Source: a virus. Taken from it: a stretch of 55,450 bases of DNA. The notes under the pieces are model-generated. The model was not told where the DNA came from. It was given only the letters and a program-made list of their open reading frames with translations, and ran no database searches. The stretch's first letter is position 1; the number at the start of each line of letters is the position of its first letter. Where the stretch lies: IMG/VR virus record IMGVR_UViG_3300025108_000062, positions 1 to 55,450 of that record; one strand, 5' to 3'. Shown here in pieces: positions 1 through 8,213 of this stretch. A program made the translations under genes and the position numbers.

Positions 1-204
1 ACGAAGTCACAAATTCGTGTATTGCAATCGATTGGGAGAGGGTTAAGAAAAACTAACGATGGGCGAGGTACTACAATTTATGATTTGGCAGATGATTTAT
101 CATGGAAAAGAAAAAAGAATTACACACTTAATCACGCGATAGAACGTGTAAAAATATACACAAAAGAAAACTTTAATTACAGAATTCACGAAGTGCCAAT
201 ATGA
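1..204 (+). CDS. uvsW: UvsW helicase, C-terminal end (5' truncated by window)
   Basis: The frame is open from base 1, so only about the last 67 residues are present. The segment begins with superfamily 2 helicase motif VI (QSIGRGLRK), followed by a TTIYDLADDLS segment and a tail with FNYRIHEV, matching the end of T4 UvsW in order and spacing. T4 UvsW is an RNA-DNA and branched-DNA helicase that drives the switch from origin-dependent to recombination-dependent replication. Its place just before gene 55 and genes 47/46 agrees with marine T4-like phages. The TTG near base 22 is internal and is not a start. The stop overlaps the next ATG by 4 nt. Confidence 0.87.
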   Translation, partial: TKSQIRVLQSIGRGLRKTNDGRGTTIYDLADDLSWKRKKNYTLNHAIERVKIYTKENFNYRIHEVPI

Positions 205-683
205 ATAAAGATCTTAAAGACTACTTGAATCAGTTTGAGATAGTAACTTATAGGCTAATCGACGGTAGTCACATAATAGCAAACGAAGAAAAATTTGACA
301 GAAATACACGAAGCTTCCACCTCACTGGAGCTGTAGAAATCCAAATCTTAGGAAAGGACGAATCATTTTTTAGTCCTTGGATGCTAGTAAAAGACATCGA
401 TGTTATACAAATAAAGGAAAGTCAAATTATATCTTCTGGAGTTCCTTTGGAAAGTGTACAAATACAATATCACAGGTATTTAATAAAATCTAATTTAGAA
501 GGCCATCTTACTAACAATGAGATTGATACTGTTTTAAAACAATTGTTTAATGATCCAGTTGATAATTTTATGAATACAGATATTGATGGAGGTATCGATG
601 GTATGGAAATTGATGATTGCTATAATCCACAATCATCTTTTAAATGGAGAAGTAAATGGGATAATCCATACGGCAAAAATTAA
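201..683 (+). CDS. Conserved-position hypothetical protein downstream of uvsW
   Basis: A 160-residue acidic protein whose ATG overlaps the uvsW stop (ATGA-type coupling), so the two are probably cotranslated. The first 70 residues are beta-rich, with a VTYRLIDGSHIIANEE stretch that could be a small Sm-like barrel; this is a guess from pattern only. The C-terminal third is rich in D and N and looks disordered. I do not recognise a catalytic motif. The position between uvsW and 55 suggests a replication/late-transcription operon role. Confidence 0.72.
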   Translation: MNKDLKDYLNQFEIVTYRLIDGSHIIANEEKFDRNTRSFHLTGAVEIQILGKDESFFSPWMLVKDIDVIQIKESQIISSGVPLESVQIQYHRYLIKSNLEGHLTNNEIDTVLKQLFNDPVDNFMNTDIDGGIDGMEIDDCYNPQSSFKWRSKWDNPYGKN

Positions 684-770
684 CATAGATGTTTTTTGCC
701 TTTCTAAGAATATTATACACCAAATTTATAATTCTGTACATAAAAAAATGCACAAGGTTGCAATTAAATA

Positions 771-799
771 TGTACATTTAAGAGTTTATATTGTATAAT
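771..799 (+). promoter_or_regulatory. Early-type promoter upstream of gene 55
   Basis: TGTACA at 771-776, 17-nt spacer, TATAAT at 794-799; the ATG of gene 55 is 11 nt beyond the -10 box. Same architecture as the other early promoters in the window. The rest of the gap 684-810 is AT-rich with no ORF I can support. Confidence 0.7.
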
Positions 800-810
800 A
801 TAACTATGCT

Positions 811-1389
811 ATGAAAAAGAAAGCTAAAGATAAACCTCACTACGTAAATAACAGGGAGTTTTCAACCGCCGTTGTAGAATACACTGAATCTGTTTTAGAA
901 GCCCGAGAAAAAGACGTTGAAGAACCACGGATCACCGAATACATTGGAACGTGCTTTCTTAAAATTGCAGAAGGCCTTTCCCATAAACCTAACTTTTCTG
1001 GATATACGTACCGTGAAGAGATGGTGATGGATGCAGTCGAAAATTGTATTAAGGCCATTATGAATTATGATGTAAAAAAGGCGACTCGCACTGGTTTACC
1101 TAATGCGTTCGCATACTTTACACAAATTACATATTACGCGTTTTTAAGACGAATCGCTAAAGAGAAAAAGCACCAGGATATTAAAGAGCTGTATATGGAA
1201 CACGCAGATGCCGCAGGATTTATGGATGTAGGCGATCATAAAGGCGCAGATGGAATTGTTGAACGTATTCGTTTTAAATCACAACTTATTAGAGATCGCG
1301 ATTCTGCAATCAAAAACTTCGGCAAAAAAATAAAAAAGAAAAAGCGATCTAAAAAAAGAATTTCCGGACTGTTAGAAGATTTTATTTAA
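811..1389 (+). CDS. 55: Late-transcription sigma factor gp55
   Basis: 192-residue homologue of T4 gp55, the phage sigma subunit that directs host RNA polymerase to TATAAATA late promoters together with the gp45 clamp. Diagnostic blocks are KPHYVNNREFS near residue 8, NFSGYTYREEM near 61 and NAFAYFTQITYYAFLRRI near 98-115. The C-terminus is strongly basic and then ends in GLLEDFI, a short hydrophobic-acidic tail like the clamp-binding tail of T4 gp55. T4-type late boxes occur in this window, which fits. It has its own early-type promoter, and gene 47 starts 1 nt after its stop. Confidence 0.93.
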   Translation: MKKKAKDKPHYVNNREFSTAVVEYTESVLEAREKDVEEPRITEYIGTCFLKIAEGLSHKPNFSGYTYREEMVMDAVENCIKAIMNYDVKKATRTGLPNAFAYFTQITYYAFLRRIAKEKKHQDIKELYMEHADAAGFMDVGDHKGADGIVERIRFKSQLIRDRDSAIKNFGKKIKKKKRSKKRISGLLEDFI

Positions 1390-1390
1390 T

Positions 1391-2449
1391 ATGAAAATAG
1401 CTCTTATTAATGATACACACGCTGGAATTAAGAATGGTTCAGATATTTTTTTGAATCACTCATCTAGTTTTTATAATGATGTCTTTTTTCCGTATTTGCT
1501 AGAAAACAACATTAAAGATATAATTCATTTAGGAGATTATTTTGATCACCGTAGATACATAAACTACAAAGTTTTAAAACAAAATTATAATGATTTTATA
1601 AAAAAACTTTATGATTATGATATGTTTATGGATATAATCCCAGGAAACCATGATGTTTATTATAAAAACACTAACGAATTAAATTCTTTAGAATTAATTT
1701 TAAACAAATATAGCGATAGGATTAATGTTTCTATGAATCCTATCGTAAAAAAATTCGCTGAATTAAAAATCGGCTTTTTACCATGGATGTGCGAAACTAA
1801 CAATGATGAATGCATGGATTTCATTAAAAATTCTGATGCATCTATTTTAATGGGTCACCTAGAATTAGGAGGATTTAAATACATGGGGAATGCTGACATT
1901 AAGTCACACGGAATGGATAGCAGTTTATTTGATCGTTATGAGTCTGTTTATTCTGGCCACTATCATACGAAAAGCAGCCAAGGAAATATTACATATCTCG
2001 GAACGCAATTTGAGCTTACTTGGTCTGATGCTCATGATCCAAAATATTTCCATATTCTTGATACAGAAACTCGTAAAGTCGAAGCAATTAAAAATCCTCA
2101 ATATCTATTTCAAAAAATTTATTATGATGAAGATAATCTTAAAGCGATAACCAGAGATGAAATTCAAAACACCTTTGTTAAAGTCATTGTAACTAATAAA
2201 AGTGATTTGTATATCTTTGACAAATTCATGGATTTGCTTTATGATTTTAATCCCTATGAAGTTCGAATCATTGAATCATTTGATGAGTATGATGGGGATA
2301 ATATTGATGATGATGCAGTAAGAGTTGATGATACTCCAACATTGCTAAACAGTTACATCGATGCTACAGAAACTAATTTAAACCAAGACGTTCTTAAAAA
2401 AATGATGCAAGAACTATTAATTGAAGCACAATCTTTAGATACTATATAA
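1391..2449 (+). CDS. 47: Recombination nuclease subunit gp47 (Mre11-like)
   Basis: 352-residue metallophosphoesterase matching T4 gp47, the nuclease half of the gp46/gp47 (Rad50/Mre11-type) complex that resects DNA ends and degrades host DNA. Metal-binding motifs are in order: NDTH at 7-10, HLGDYFDHR at 46-54, PGNHD at 84-88, then GHLELGG and SGHYH further on. The stop overlaps the gene 46 start by one base, indicating translational coupling with its partner. The C-terminus is acidic. Confidence 0.95.
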   Translation: MKIALINDTHAGIKNGSDIFLNHSSSFYNDVFFPYLLENNIKDIIHLGDYFDHRRYINYKVLKQNYNDFIKKLYDYDMFMDIIPGNHDVYYKNTNELNSLELILNKYSDRINVSMNPIVKKFAELKIGFLPWMCETNNDECMDFIKNSDASILMGHLELGGFKYMGNADIKSHGMDSSLFDRYESVYSGHYHTKSSQGNITYLGTQFELTWSDAHDPKYFHILDTETRKVEAIKNPQYLFQKIYYDEDNLKAITRDEIQNTFVKVIVTNKSDLYIFDKFMDLLYDFNPYEVRIIESFDEYDGDNIDDDAVRVDDTPTLLNSYIDATETNLNQDVLKKMMQELLIEAQSLDTI

Positions 2450-4182
2450 TGATTACATTTAAGAAACTTACGTGGAAAAACTTTTTATCAACAGGCAACA
2501 AAGAAACAGCGATTTATCTTAATCGTGATTCTGCGACTCTTATTGTTGGTTCAAATGGTGCAGGAAAATCAACAATGCTTGATGCTTTGTCTTTTGCACT
2601 ATTTGGGAAGCCTCATAGAAGTATTAACAAACCACAATTGGTAAATTCTATAAACAACACAAAATGTCTTGTCACTGTAGAATTTTCTGTTGGATCAATT
2701 GAATACAAAATTATTCGAGGAATTAAACCTAATATTTTTGAGGTTTATCGAAATGGAGAACTATTAAACCAAGAATCACATAGCCGCGATTATCAAAAAA
2801 TCATCGAGCAAAATATTCTTAAACTTAATCATAAGTCGTTCCATCAAGTTGTTGTTTTAGGATCATCTAACTTTATTCCATTCATGCAGCTACCTTCTTA
2901 TCAAAGAAGAAACGTTATTGAAGACCTCCTTGACATTGGAATATTTACAAAAATGAACGGTGTTCTAAAAGAAAAAATTGCTATTCTTCGTCATAGCATG
3001 AGTGAAACAGATAATGAATTAAATATACTTAAAGAACGGATTGATCTTCAAACAAAACATATCGATGAACTAAAAAAGATTGATTCTTCTCATGAAGAAA
3101 AAAGAAAAAACGAAATTTTCAATTTAAACGAAGAAGTTGAAGAATTGCTTAACAGCAATTTATCACTTCAAAATGAGTATGACGAATCTTATAATACTTC
3201 AATAGAATCTCATAAAAAAGAAAAAGAAAATATGAACACTTATGCTATGAATATTAACAGTATTAAGCATAAGATGGATGATATCGTAAAAGAATCTATG
3301 TTCTATGATAAGAATGATTGTTGCCCTACGTGTGAGCAAGACATTTCGAAAGAATTGAAAGAATCTAAAAATCATAATTGCAAGATAAAAGCTAAATCTC
3401 TAAATGAAGATTACTATAAAGCAAAAAAAGAATTTAAGATAGTTGAAGAAAATGTAAATGAAATAAACAAGAAAATTGTTCACTTGAATGAAGTTAATTC
3501 AAGTATGCTTAACAACCAAACACGAATTAATATTCTTAAAAAGCGGATTCAAAGCCTTTCTAAAAATATCGATATTCAAGACACTAATGCTGCTGAAAAA
3601 ACACTGTCTAATGATAGAAGCAAAAGAGCAAATTTAAATGAAGTACGTTTAAAGCAATCACAAAAAAGCTCTTACTTTGATGCTATTAGTGAACTCTTAA
3701 GAGACACTGGAATTAAGACTAAAGTTATTCGCCAGTATCTTCCAATCATGAATAAGCTTATCAATCAATATTTACAAGTTCTTGATTTCTTTGTTCTTTT
3801 CCATCTTGACGATTCTTTTAATGAAACAATTAAATCTCGCCACCGCGATGAATTTACGTATGCATCTTTTTCAGAAGGAGAAAAACAAAGAATCGATTTA
3901 AGTTTATTGTTCTCATGGAGACAAATATCTAAAATGAAGAATAGCGCAAACACTAATCTTTTGGTTCTTGACGAAACGTTTGACTCAAGCATGGACGCAG
4001 ATGGTGTTGACAATCTTCTTAAAATTCTTAATACACTCGGTAAAGAAACGAATGTTTTTATTATTTCCCATAAACAGGATTTGTTAGAAGGTAAGTTTCC
4101 TAATAAGATTGAATTTGAAAAGGTGAACAATTTTAGTCAAATGAAAAAAAGTAGTTTACAAACAGCCAAAAATATAGTATAA
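2449..4182 (+). CDS. 46: Recombination ATPase subunit gp46 (Rad50-like SMC protein)
   Basis: 577 residues with full SMC/Rad50 layout: Walker A (GSNGAGKST, 34-42), a coiled-coil region of about 170-420 broken by a zinc hook CPTC near residue 292, an ABC signature (SFSEGEKQRIDLS) and Walker B (LLVLDETFD, near 503). It pairs with gp47 encoded immediately upstream. An early-type promoter for the next gene lies inside its last codons. Confidence 0.95.
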   Translation: MITFKKLTWKNFLSTGNKETAIYLNRDSATLIVGSNGAGKSTMLDALSFALFGKPHRSINKPQLVNSINNTKCLVTVEFSVGSIEYKIIRGIKPNIFEVYRNGELLNQESHSRDYQKIIEQNILKLNHKSFHQVVVLGSSNFIPFMQLPSYQRRNVIEDLLDIGIFTKMNGVLKEKIAILRHSMSETDNELNILKERIDLQTKHIDELKKIDSSHEEKRKNEIFNLNEEVEELLNSNLSLQNEYDESYNTSIESHKKEKENMNTYAMNINSIKHKMDDIVKESMFYDKNDCCPTCEQDISKELKESKNHNCKIKAKSLNEDYYKAKKEFKIVEENVNEINKKIVHLNEVNSSMLNNQTRINILKKRIQSLSKNIDIQDTNAAEKTLSNDRSKRANLNEVRLKQSQKSSYFDAISELLRDTGIKTKVIRQYLPIMNKLINQYLQVLDFFVLFHLDDSFNETIKSRHRDEFTYASFSEGEKQRIDLSLLFSWRQISKMKNSANTNLLVLDETFDSSMDADGVDNLLKILNTLGKETNVFIISHKQDLLEGKFPNKIEFEKVNNFSQMKKSSLQTAKNIV

Positions 4183-4183
4183 T
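4155..4183 (+). promoter_or_regulatory. Early-type promoter within the end of gene 46
   Basis: TTTACA 4155-4160, 17-nt spacer, TATAAT 4178-4183, 11 nt before the ATG of the next gene. It overlaps the stop region of gene 46. Confidence 0.7.
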
Positions 4184-4194
4184 ATCTAAACAAT

Positions 4195-4497
4195 ATGGAA
4201 GGCATTAAATATGATTCAGAAAAACCAGACTATAGTTTAGTTCCACCGAATGCGCTAAACGACGTTGTAAAAGTATTAACACATGGAGCCCAAAAATATG
4301 ATAGAAACAATTGGCAATATCTTGAGAATCTTGATAGTCGTTATTTTGCTGCAGCGCAACGTCATATGTGGGCCCTTCAACGAGGAGAAACTTTGGATGA
4401 GGAAACCGGCATTCATCACGCCGCACACGCGGTTTGCTGCATGATGTTTTTATTGGAATTTTATTATTTACAAACCCCTGAAAATAGTATAGAATAA
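4195..4497 (+). CDS. dATP/dGTP diphosphohydrolase N-terminal-type protein (DUF5664-like)
   Basis: 100-residue protein with a pattern I recognise from the dGTP/dATP pyrophosphohydrolase N-terminal family (formerly DUF5664): KYDSEKPDYSLVPPNALNDV at the start, GAQKYDRNNWQ in the middle, then an RHMWALQRGE block and HHAAHAVCCMMFLLEF. This is an all-alpha fold seen in many marine phages near clamp or polymerase genes. The family name suggests dNTP hydrolysis; the single domain here may act alone or be structural. Sits between genes 46 and 45 with its own promoter. Confidence 0.8.
   Translation: MEGIKYDSEKPDYSLVPPNALNDVVKVLTHGAQKYDRNNWQYLENLDSRYFAAAQRHMWALQRGETLDEETGIHHAAHAVCCMMFLLEFYYLQTPENSIE
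4467..4495 (+). promoter_or_regulatory. Early-type promoter for the sliding clamp gene
   Basis: TTTACA 4467-4472, 17-nt spacer, TAGAAT 4490-4495, 9 nt before the gene 45 ATG; lies inside the end of the preceding ORF. Confidence 0.7.
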
Positions 4498-4504
4498 CTT
4501 GATT

Positions 4505-5176
4505 ATGAAAATCAGTAAAGAAACAATCGAAGTTCTTAAGAACTTTTCCGCAATTAACCCTAATCTTGTGATTAAAGAGGGTAACAATTTATCAACAATT
4601 GCAGACGCTAAAAATATTATGGCTTCTGTTGTTGTAGAAGAGTCCTTTGACTCTGAAGTAGGTATATACGATCTAAATGAATTTTTATCTGCTCTTAATC
4701 TCATTGACGATCCTGACTTAGACTTTGGCGAAAATTCAGTTTCTATTAATAATACTCGAGCGTCAGTCAACTACCGTTATTCGGATCCTCTTATTCTTAC
4801 TTCTCCACAAAAAGAAGTGAGCATGCCTGAGGCTGATTTTAAGGTTGAAATTACTTCAAACGTTATTAATGAAATTCGTAAAGCTGGAGGTGCTCTTGGT
4901 CACGTTGTTGTCTCGATCTGCTCTCTCGAAGGCGATAATAACGTTTATTTAGAAGTAAAAGACCCAGACAACTCTTCCGCCAATACGTATCGACTTCTCA
5001 TCGGCGATGACGAAAGTAGAACTTACGACTTTCAATTTCTTATTTCTAACTTAAAACTTCTACCAGACGATTATGAAGTTTCAGTTAGTTCTAAACTTAT
5101 TTCACAATGGAATGGTATAAAAAACAAAACCAAATACTGGATCGCTTTAGAAAAAAATTCATCATTTAACAACTAA
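4505..5176 (+). CDS. 45: Sliding clamp gp45
   Basis: 223 residues beginning MKISKETIEVLKNFSAINPN, matching the T4-type trimeric sliding clamp: processivity factor for gp43 and the mobile enhancer for late transcription with gp55. Conserved blocks include GNNLSTIADAKNIMA, the mid-protein DLDFGENSV segment and a C-terminal WIALEKNSSF. The upstream TTG at 4499 is in frame, but the ATG at 4505 is preferred because it fits the family N-terminus. Directly precedes two small ORFs, tRNAs and the clamp-loader genes. Confidence 0.93.
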   Translation: MKISKETIEVLKNFSAINPNLVIKEGNNLSTIADAKNIMASVVVEESFDSEVGIYDLNEFLSALNLIDDPDLDFGENSVSINNTRASVNYRYSDPLILTSPQKEVSMPEADFKVEITSNVINEIRKAGGALGHVVVSICSLEGDNNVYLEVKDPDNSSANTYRLLIGDDESRTYDFQFLISNLKLLPDDYEVSVSSKLISQWNGIKNKTKYWIALEKNSSFNN

Positions 5177-5190
5177 CAAAAAAACATATT

Positions 5191-5439
5191 ATGTCAGACA
5201 ATAAAAAAGACACCGCAGTAGAAACTAACGAAGTGCAAGAAGTACAATTGAATGTTCAGCACATCTCATTCGCAACACAAATTATTGACACCGCCTCCGA
5301 GCGAGGTGCTTTCAAGGGCCCCGAACTTTCGTCCGTTGGCCAGTTGCGTGATCTCTTTGTAGAATTTGTTAAGCAGAACGCGCCAAATGAAGAACCTGCA
5401 GAAGACTCTGTTGAAGAAACATCTGAAGCTTCAAAATAA
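5191..5439 (+). CDS. Small conserved phage protein between genes 45 and 44
   Basis: 82 residues; the central segment (ATQIIDTASERGAFKGPELS, then VGQLRDLFVEFVKQNAP) is a pattern I associate with a short protein widespread in marine T4-like phages, of unknown function. The flanks are acidic and low-complexity. The ATG follows an A-run and CATATT with no Shine-Dalgarno sequence. Confidence 0.75.
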   Translation: MSDNKKDTAVETNEVQEVQLNVQHISFATQIIDTASERGAFKGPELSSVGQLRDLFVEFVKQNAPNEEPAEDSVEETSEASK

Positions 5440-5493
5440 AAAAACTAACCTGGCTATGTTGTTAAACTAGCCAAACACTAAAAACGTATTATT

Positions 5494-5784
5494 ATGACTG
5501 GTACAAAAATACAAAGAGCTTATATTAAGCTTATTAAAAACAAAAAAGCTCGTACGAGTTCTTCTGATAAATATTTTCACGTATTTTCCGAGAATGACGA
5601 AGCGTATCTTTTTACTCATTACGAAATGGAGAAAGCTCAAAGGCGTGCTAAAAAAAATCCAGAGGATGTATATCCTGTTGAATTTACTGAACCTGAAGCG
5701 AAGGTGATTGAAAAAGAAGTCGTGAAATATATCGAAGTTAAAAGTCCTGGCATTTTCTCTAGATTAGCCAATATTTTTAAGTAA
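5494..5784 (+). CDS. Hypothetical protein upstream of tRNA pair
   Basis: 96 residues, unrecognised. The N-terminus is basic, the middle has a YLFTHYEMEKAQRRAKKNP helix and the C-terminus ends in FSRLANIFK, a short amphipathic helix that might touch membrane or a partner. Begins in a TATTATTATG context without Shine-Dalgarno. Followed 7 nt later by a tRNA gene. Confidence 0.65.
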   Translation: MTGTKIQRAYIKLIKNKKARTSSSDKYFHVFSENDEAYLFTHYEMEKAQRRAKKNPEDVYPVEFTEPEAKVIEKEVVKYIEVKSPGIFSRLANIFK

Positions 5785-5791
5785 GATCTGC

Positions 5792-5867
5792 GCTCCGATA
5801 GCTCAGTTGGTAGAGCAGTTGATTTGTAATCACCAGGTCGTCGGTTCAAGTCCGACTCGGAGCTCCA
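5792..5867 (+). tRNA. tRNA-Thr (anticodon TGT)
   Basis: Complete cloverleaf: acceptor GCTCCGA pairs with TCGGAGC, D-arm GCTC/GAGC, anticodon loop with TGT, T-arm GTCGG-TTCAAGT-CCGAC and an encoded CCA at 5865-5867. Reads ACA, a codon favoured in AT-rich genes. Confidence 0.96.
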
Positions 5868-5872
5868 TTTAT

Positions 5873-5947
5873 TCCGAAGTAGCTCAGTGGTAGAGCGGGT
5901 GGCTGTTAACCACTAGGTCGTAGGTTCGAACCCTACCTTCGGAGCCA
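5873..5947 (+). tRNA. tRNA-Asn (anticodon GTT)
   Basis: Acceptor TCCGAAG pairs with CTTCGGA, D-arm GCTC/GAGC, anticodon loop CTGTTAA, T-arm with TTCGAAC loop and encoded CCA at 5945-5947. Lies 5 nt after tRNA-Thr, so the two are probably processed from one transcript. Confidence 0.96.
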
Positions 5948-5955
5948 TTTTAGTA

Positions 5956-5984
5956 TGTACAATCTGTAAAAATTAGTGTAAAAT
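5956..5984 (+). promoter_or_regulatory. Early-type promoter for gene 44
   Basis: TGTACA 5956-5961, 17-nt spacer, TAAAAT 5979-5984; gene 44 ATG is 10 nt beyond. Confidence 0.65.
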
Positions 5985-5994
5985 ATATTTGTTT

Positions 5995-6936
5995 ATGAGT
6001 AAAAGTGAATTCCTATGGGTTGAAAAATATCGCCCACAAACCATCGAAGATTGTATTCTTCCAGAAAGTCTAAAGAAGACTTTTCAAAAAATTGTTGACA
6101 CCGGCGAAATGCACAACATGCTTTTAACAGGATCAGCTGGTCTTGGTAAAACAACAGTCGCTAAAGCTTTGTGTCACCAGTTAAACCTCGATTGTATGGT
6201 AATCAATGCTTCTGAAGAAAGTGGTATTGATGTTCTTCGTTCTAAGATTAAACAATTTGCTTCTTCTGTTTCTCTAAATGGAGGAACTAAAGTTGTAATT
6301 CTTGATGAAGCTGATTATCTTAATGCTCAATCGACACAACCAGCTCTTAGAGGTTTCATTGAAGAGTTTAGTAAAAATTGCAGGTTTATTTTAACATGTA
6401 ACTTTAAGAATCGTATTATTGAACCTTTGCATTCTCGTTGTTCTGTTATTGAGTTTAATACGACTAAAAAACAGCTCGCCGGCCTAGCGGCCGGATTTAT
6501 GAAACGCTTACAAGATATTCTTACAGCAGAAAAGGTTTCATTTAACAACAAAATTCTAGCTGAATTGATTATGAGATATGCGCCAGATTGGCGTAGAGTT
6601 ATCAATGAAGTTCAACGATATTCTTCATCAGGTGAAATTACAGCTGATATTCTTGTTGGAATGTCAGATCAAAATATTGCTTCTCTTGTTGGTTTTCTTA
6701 AAACAAAAAACTTTAAAAACATGAGGTCTTGGGTGACTAATAATACAGATGTTGATTCGTCTGTTATATTTAGACGTATTTATGATACACTTTATGACTA
6801 TGCCCAGCCACAATCAATACCTGCTATTATTTTAATTCTTGCTGATTATCAATATAAGGCGGCCTTTGTTGCTGATAAAGAATTAAACACCGTTGCTTGT
6901 CTAACCGAAATTATGGCATCTTCAGAATGGAAATGA
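5995..6936 (+). CDS. 44: Clamp loader large subunit gp44
   Basis: 313-residue AAA+ ATPase that with gp62 loads the gp45 clamp. Shows the clamp-loader N-terminus WVEKYRPQTIEDC, Walker A GSAGLGKTT (46-54), Walker B LDEADYLNAQ and sensor/arginine-finger SRC (near 146). The ATG at 5995 is preferred to TTG at 5989 because it fits family N-termini. Its TGA stop overlaps the gp62 ATG, as in T4-like phages. Confidence 0.95.
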   Translation: MSKSEFLWVEKYRPQTIEDCILPESLKKTFQKIVDTGEMHNMLLTGSAGLGKTTVAKALCHQLNLDCMVINASEESGIDVLRSKIKQFASSVSLNGGTKVVILDEADYLNAQSTQPALRGFIEEFSKNCRFILTCNFKNRIIEPLHSRCSVIEFNTTKKQLAGLAAGFMKRLQDILTAEKVSFNNKILAELIMRYAPDWRRVINEVQRYSSSGEITADILVGMSDQNIASLVGFLKTKNFKNMRSWVTNNTDVDSSVIFRRIYDTLYDYAQPQSIPAIILILADYQYKAAFVADKELNTVACLTEIMASSEWK

Positions 6937-7361
6937 AAAAGGTAACACCGTTTACATTTATTAATTCTATTAATAATGGCAAAAAAGATAAGCATCTTTT
7001 AGAAGATTGTAAGGCAGACCAATCTCTTGAGATGGCAAATCCCGAATCTCCTGATAAAGCTTATGTGCCATTTGTAATTAATCGAAGCTTATCCTACTTT
7101 AAAGATACTGTTATTTTTGCGAATGAAATGAACATTAATCACACTTTGCCTAATCGAATGCAATACGATTTTTATCGCAACATGGTTACAGCAAAGAAAA
7201 GGTTTTCAAAATGGGGTAAAAAAGCAAATGCGTTAAAGGATATTGAAATAATTCAAAAAGAATATGGCTATTCTCGAGAAAAAGCCGAAGCTGTTTATCC
7301 TATTTTCAACAACAAACAAATAAATATTCTTTATAAGAAACACGACAAGGGAGGAAAATAA
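6933..7361 (+). CDS. 62: Clamp loader small subunit gp62
   Basis: 142 residues, recognised by position (ATGA overlap with gene 44) and by the gp62-like blocks KKVTPFTFINSIN, YVPFVINRSLSYF and LPNRMQYDFYRNMV. gp62 bridges the gp44 ring and stimulates its ATPase. An in-frame ATG at 6927 would add two residues; 6933 is chosen for the stop-start overlap. Confidence 0.9.
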   Translation: MKKVTPFTFINSINNGKKDKHLLEDCKADQSLEMANPESPDKAYVPFVINRSLSYFKDTVIFANEMNINHTLPNRMQYDFYRNMVTAKKRFSKWGKKANALKDIEIIQKEYGYSREKAEAVYPIFNNKQINILYKKHDKGGK

Positions 7362-7454
7362 ATGAAATTTAAAAAAACAAAAACAATTGGTATATTAGCA
7401 GCAGCTGCGTTTTCTGTTAAATTGCTTATCCGCAAATTTAGAAATAAAAAGTAA
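7362..7454 (+). CDS. 30-residue basic membrane-type peptide
   Basis: Starts immediately after the gp62 stop behind a good Shine-Dalgarno (GGAGG ending about 6 nt before the ATG) and overlaps the next ATG at its stop. Sequence is a lysine-rich N-terminus, a short hydrophobic stretch (IGILAAAAFSVKLLI) and a basic tail, so it could insert in the inner membrane. Function unknown. Confidence 0.5.
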   Translation: MKFKKTKTIGILAAAAFSVKLLIRKFRNKK

Positions 7455-7708
7455 TGAGTGTAGAATTTAAAATATCAAAAGAATTTGAAAAAGAAGCTGA
7501 AAAGTTAGCAAAGTGTACTAGAAAAATGATGGATCAGGCAGATGAAAAAATCATTTCCCTTTTGGATAAAGCAAAAAAAGAAGAATGGTATACTGGCCCA
7601 TCAGTTATTATTGAAGAGTTGATGTTTGATTATTGTTTAAACAAGTCAGAAAGATCTTGGTCTAATTATTGCGGATCACATAGTTACCTTCAAGAAGATA
7701 CCTATTAA
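7454..7708 (+). CDS. Hypothetical protein
   Basis: 84 residues, unrecognised. The N-terminal half is a charged helix (EFEKEAEKLAKCTRKMMDQA), the C-terminal half carries several aromatic and Cys residues (FDYCLN, SWSNYCGSHSY). Start overlaps the stop of the preceding small ORF, consistent with the 44-62 operon continuing. Confidence 0.6.
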   Translation: MSVEFKISKEFEKEAEKLAKCTRKMMDQADEKIISLLDKAKKEEWYTGPSVIIEELMFDYCLNKSERSWSNYCGSHSYLQEDTY

Positions 7709-7738
7709 AGTATGTGAATATGGCAAAGGTTAAAATTC

Positions 7739-7746
7739 TATAAATA
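7739..7746 (+). promoter_or_regulatory. T4-type late promoter box before regA
   Basis: Perfect TATAAATA, followed by exactly 5 nt and the regA ATG. With T4 geometry (+1 six nt after the box) the transcript would start at the A of ATG. Could be fortuitous in AT-rich DNA. Confidence 0.5.
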
Positions 7747-7751
7747 GTTCT

Positions 7752-8174
7752 ATGAACGAAGATGTTACAGAATGGAAACCTTCTAATATGCTCGAGGTTC
7801 GGATTGAAGAACCAGATGACTTTCTTAAAATAAAAGAAACACTTACAAGAATTGGTGTATCTTCTAAAAAAGAACATAATACACTTTACCAAAGCTGTCA
7901 TATTTTGCATAAACAAGGCCGCTATTTTATTGTGCACTTTAAAGAACTTTTTTTACTGGATGGAAAACCATCAAACTTTACAGAAGACGATTTAGCTCGT
8001 AGAAATACAATTACCACTTTACTTTCTGATTGGGGTTTACTTGAAATTGTAATACCTTCATCTGCAAATCCAAAAACATCTTTAAGAGCAATTAAAATTA
8101 TTTCTCATAAAGATAAAAAAGAATGGAATTTAGAATCAAAATATTCAATTGGTAACATTAAATCGTATAAATAA
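7752..8174 (+). CDS. regA: RegA translational repressor
   Basis: 140 residues, closely patterned on T4 RegA: EEPDDFLKIKETLTRIGV, LYQSCHILHKQGRYFIVHFK, an acidic DDLARRNTI block, LLSDWGLLEIV and KYSIGN. RegA binds around start codons of many early mRNAs (in T4 including 44, 45 and 43) and blocks initiation. Sits between gp62 and the polymerase as in T4. Its last codons (Tyr-Lys-stop) form a TATAAATAA late box for the hsp20 unit. Confidence 0.93.
   Translation: MNEDVTEWKPSNMLEVRIEEPDDFLKIKETLTRIGVSSKKEHNTLYQSCHILHKQGRYFIVHFKELFLLDGKPSNFTEDDLARRNTITTLLSDWGLLEIVIPSSANPKTSLRAIKIISHKDKKEWNLESKYSIGNIKSYK
8166..8173 (+). promoter_or_regulatory. T4-type late promoter box upstream of hsp20
   Basis: Perfect TATAAATA made from the last two sense codons and stop of regA. 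Predicted +1 near 8179 would place a perfect hairpin at the very 5' end of the hsp20 mRNA. Confidence 0.5.
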
Positions 8175-8177
8175 CTT

Positions 8178-8213
8178 TTGAAAAGCACGAAGCTTTTCAA
8201 ATCGGATGTCCGA
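8178..8213 (+). promoter_or_regulatory. Structured hsp20 leader: two inverted repeats
   Basis: TTGAAAAGC (8178-8186) and GCTTTTCAA (8192-8200) form a perfect 9-bp stem with a 5-nt loop; TCGGA-TG-TCCGA follows at 8202-8213. Together they occupy the start of an 80-nt leader before hsp20. Probable roles are 5'-end protection or control of translation; the ribosome site itself (8244-8249) is not obviously sequestered. Confidence 0.5.

Noticed and set aside
583-798. Plus-strand ORF overlapping the end of the 201-683 gene
   Set aside because: Out of frame with a better ORF, and its second half runs through the gene 55 promoter.
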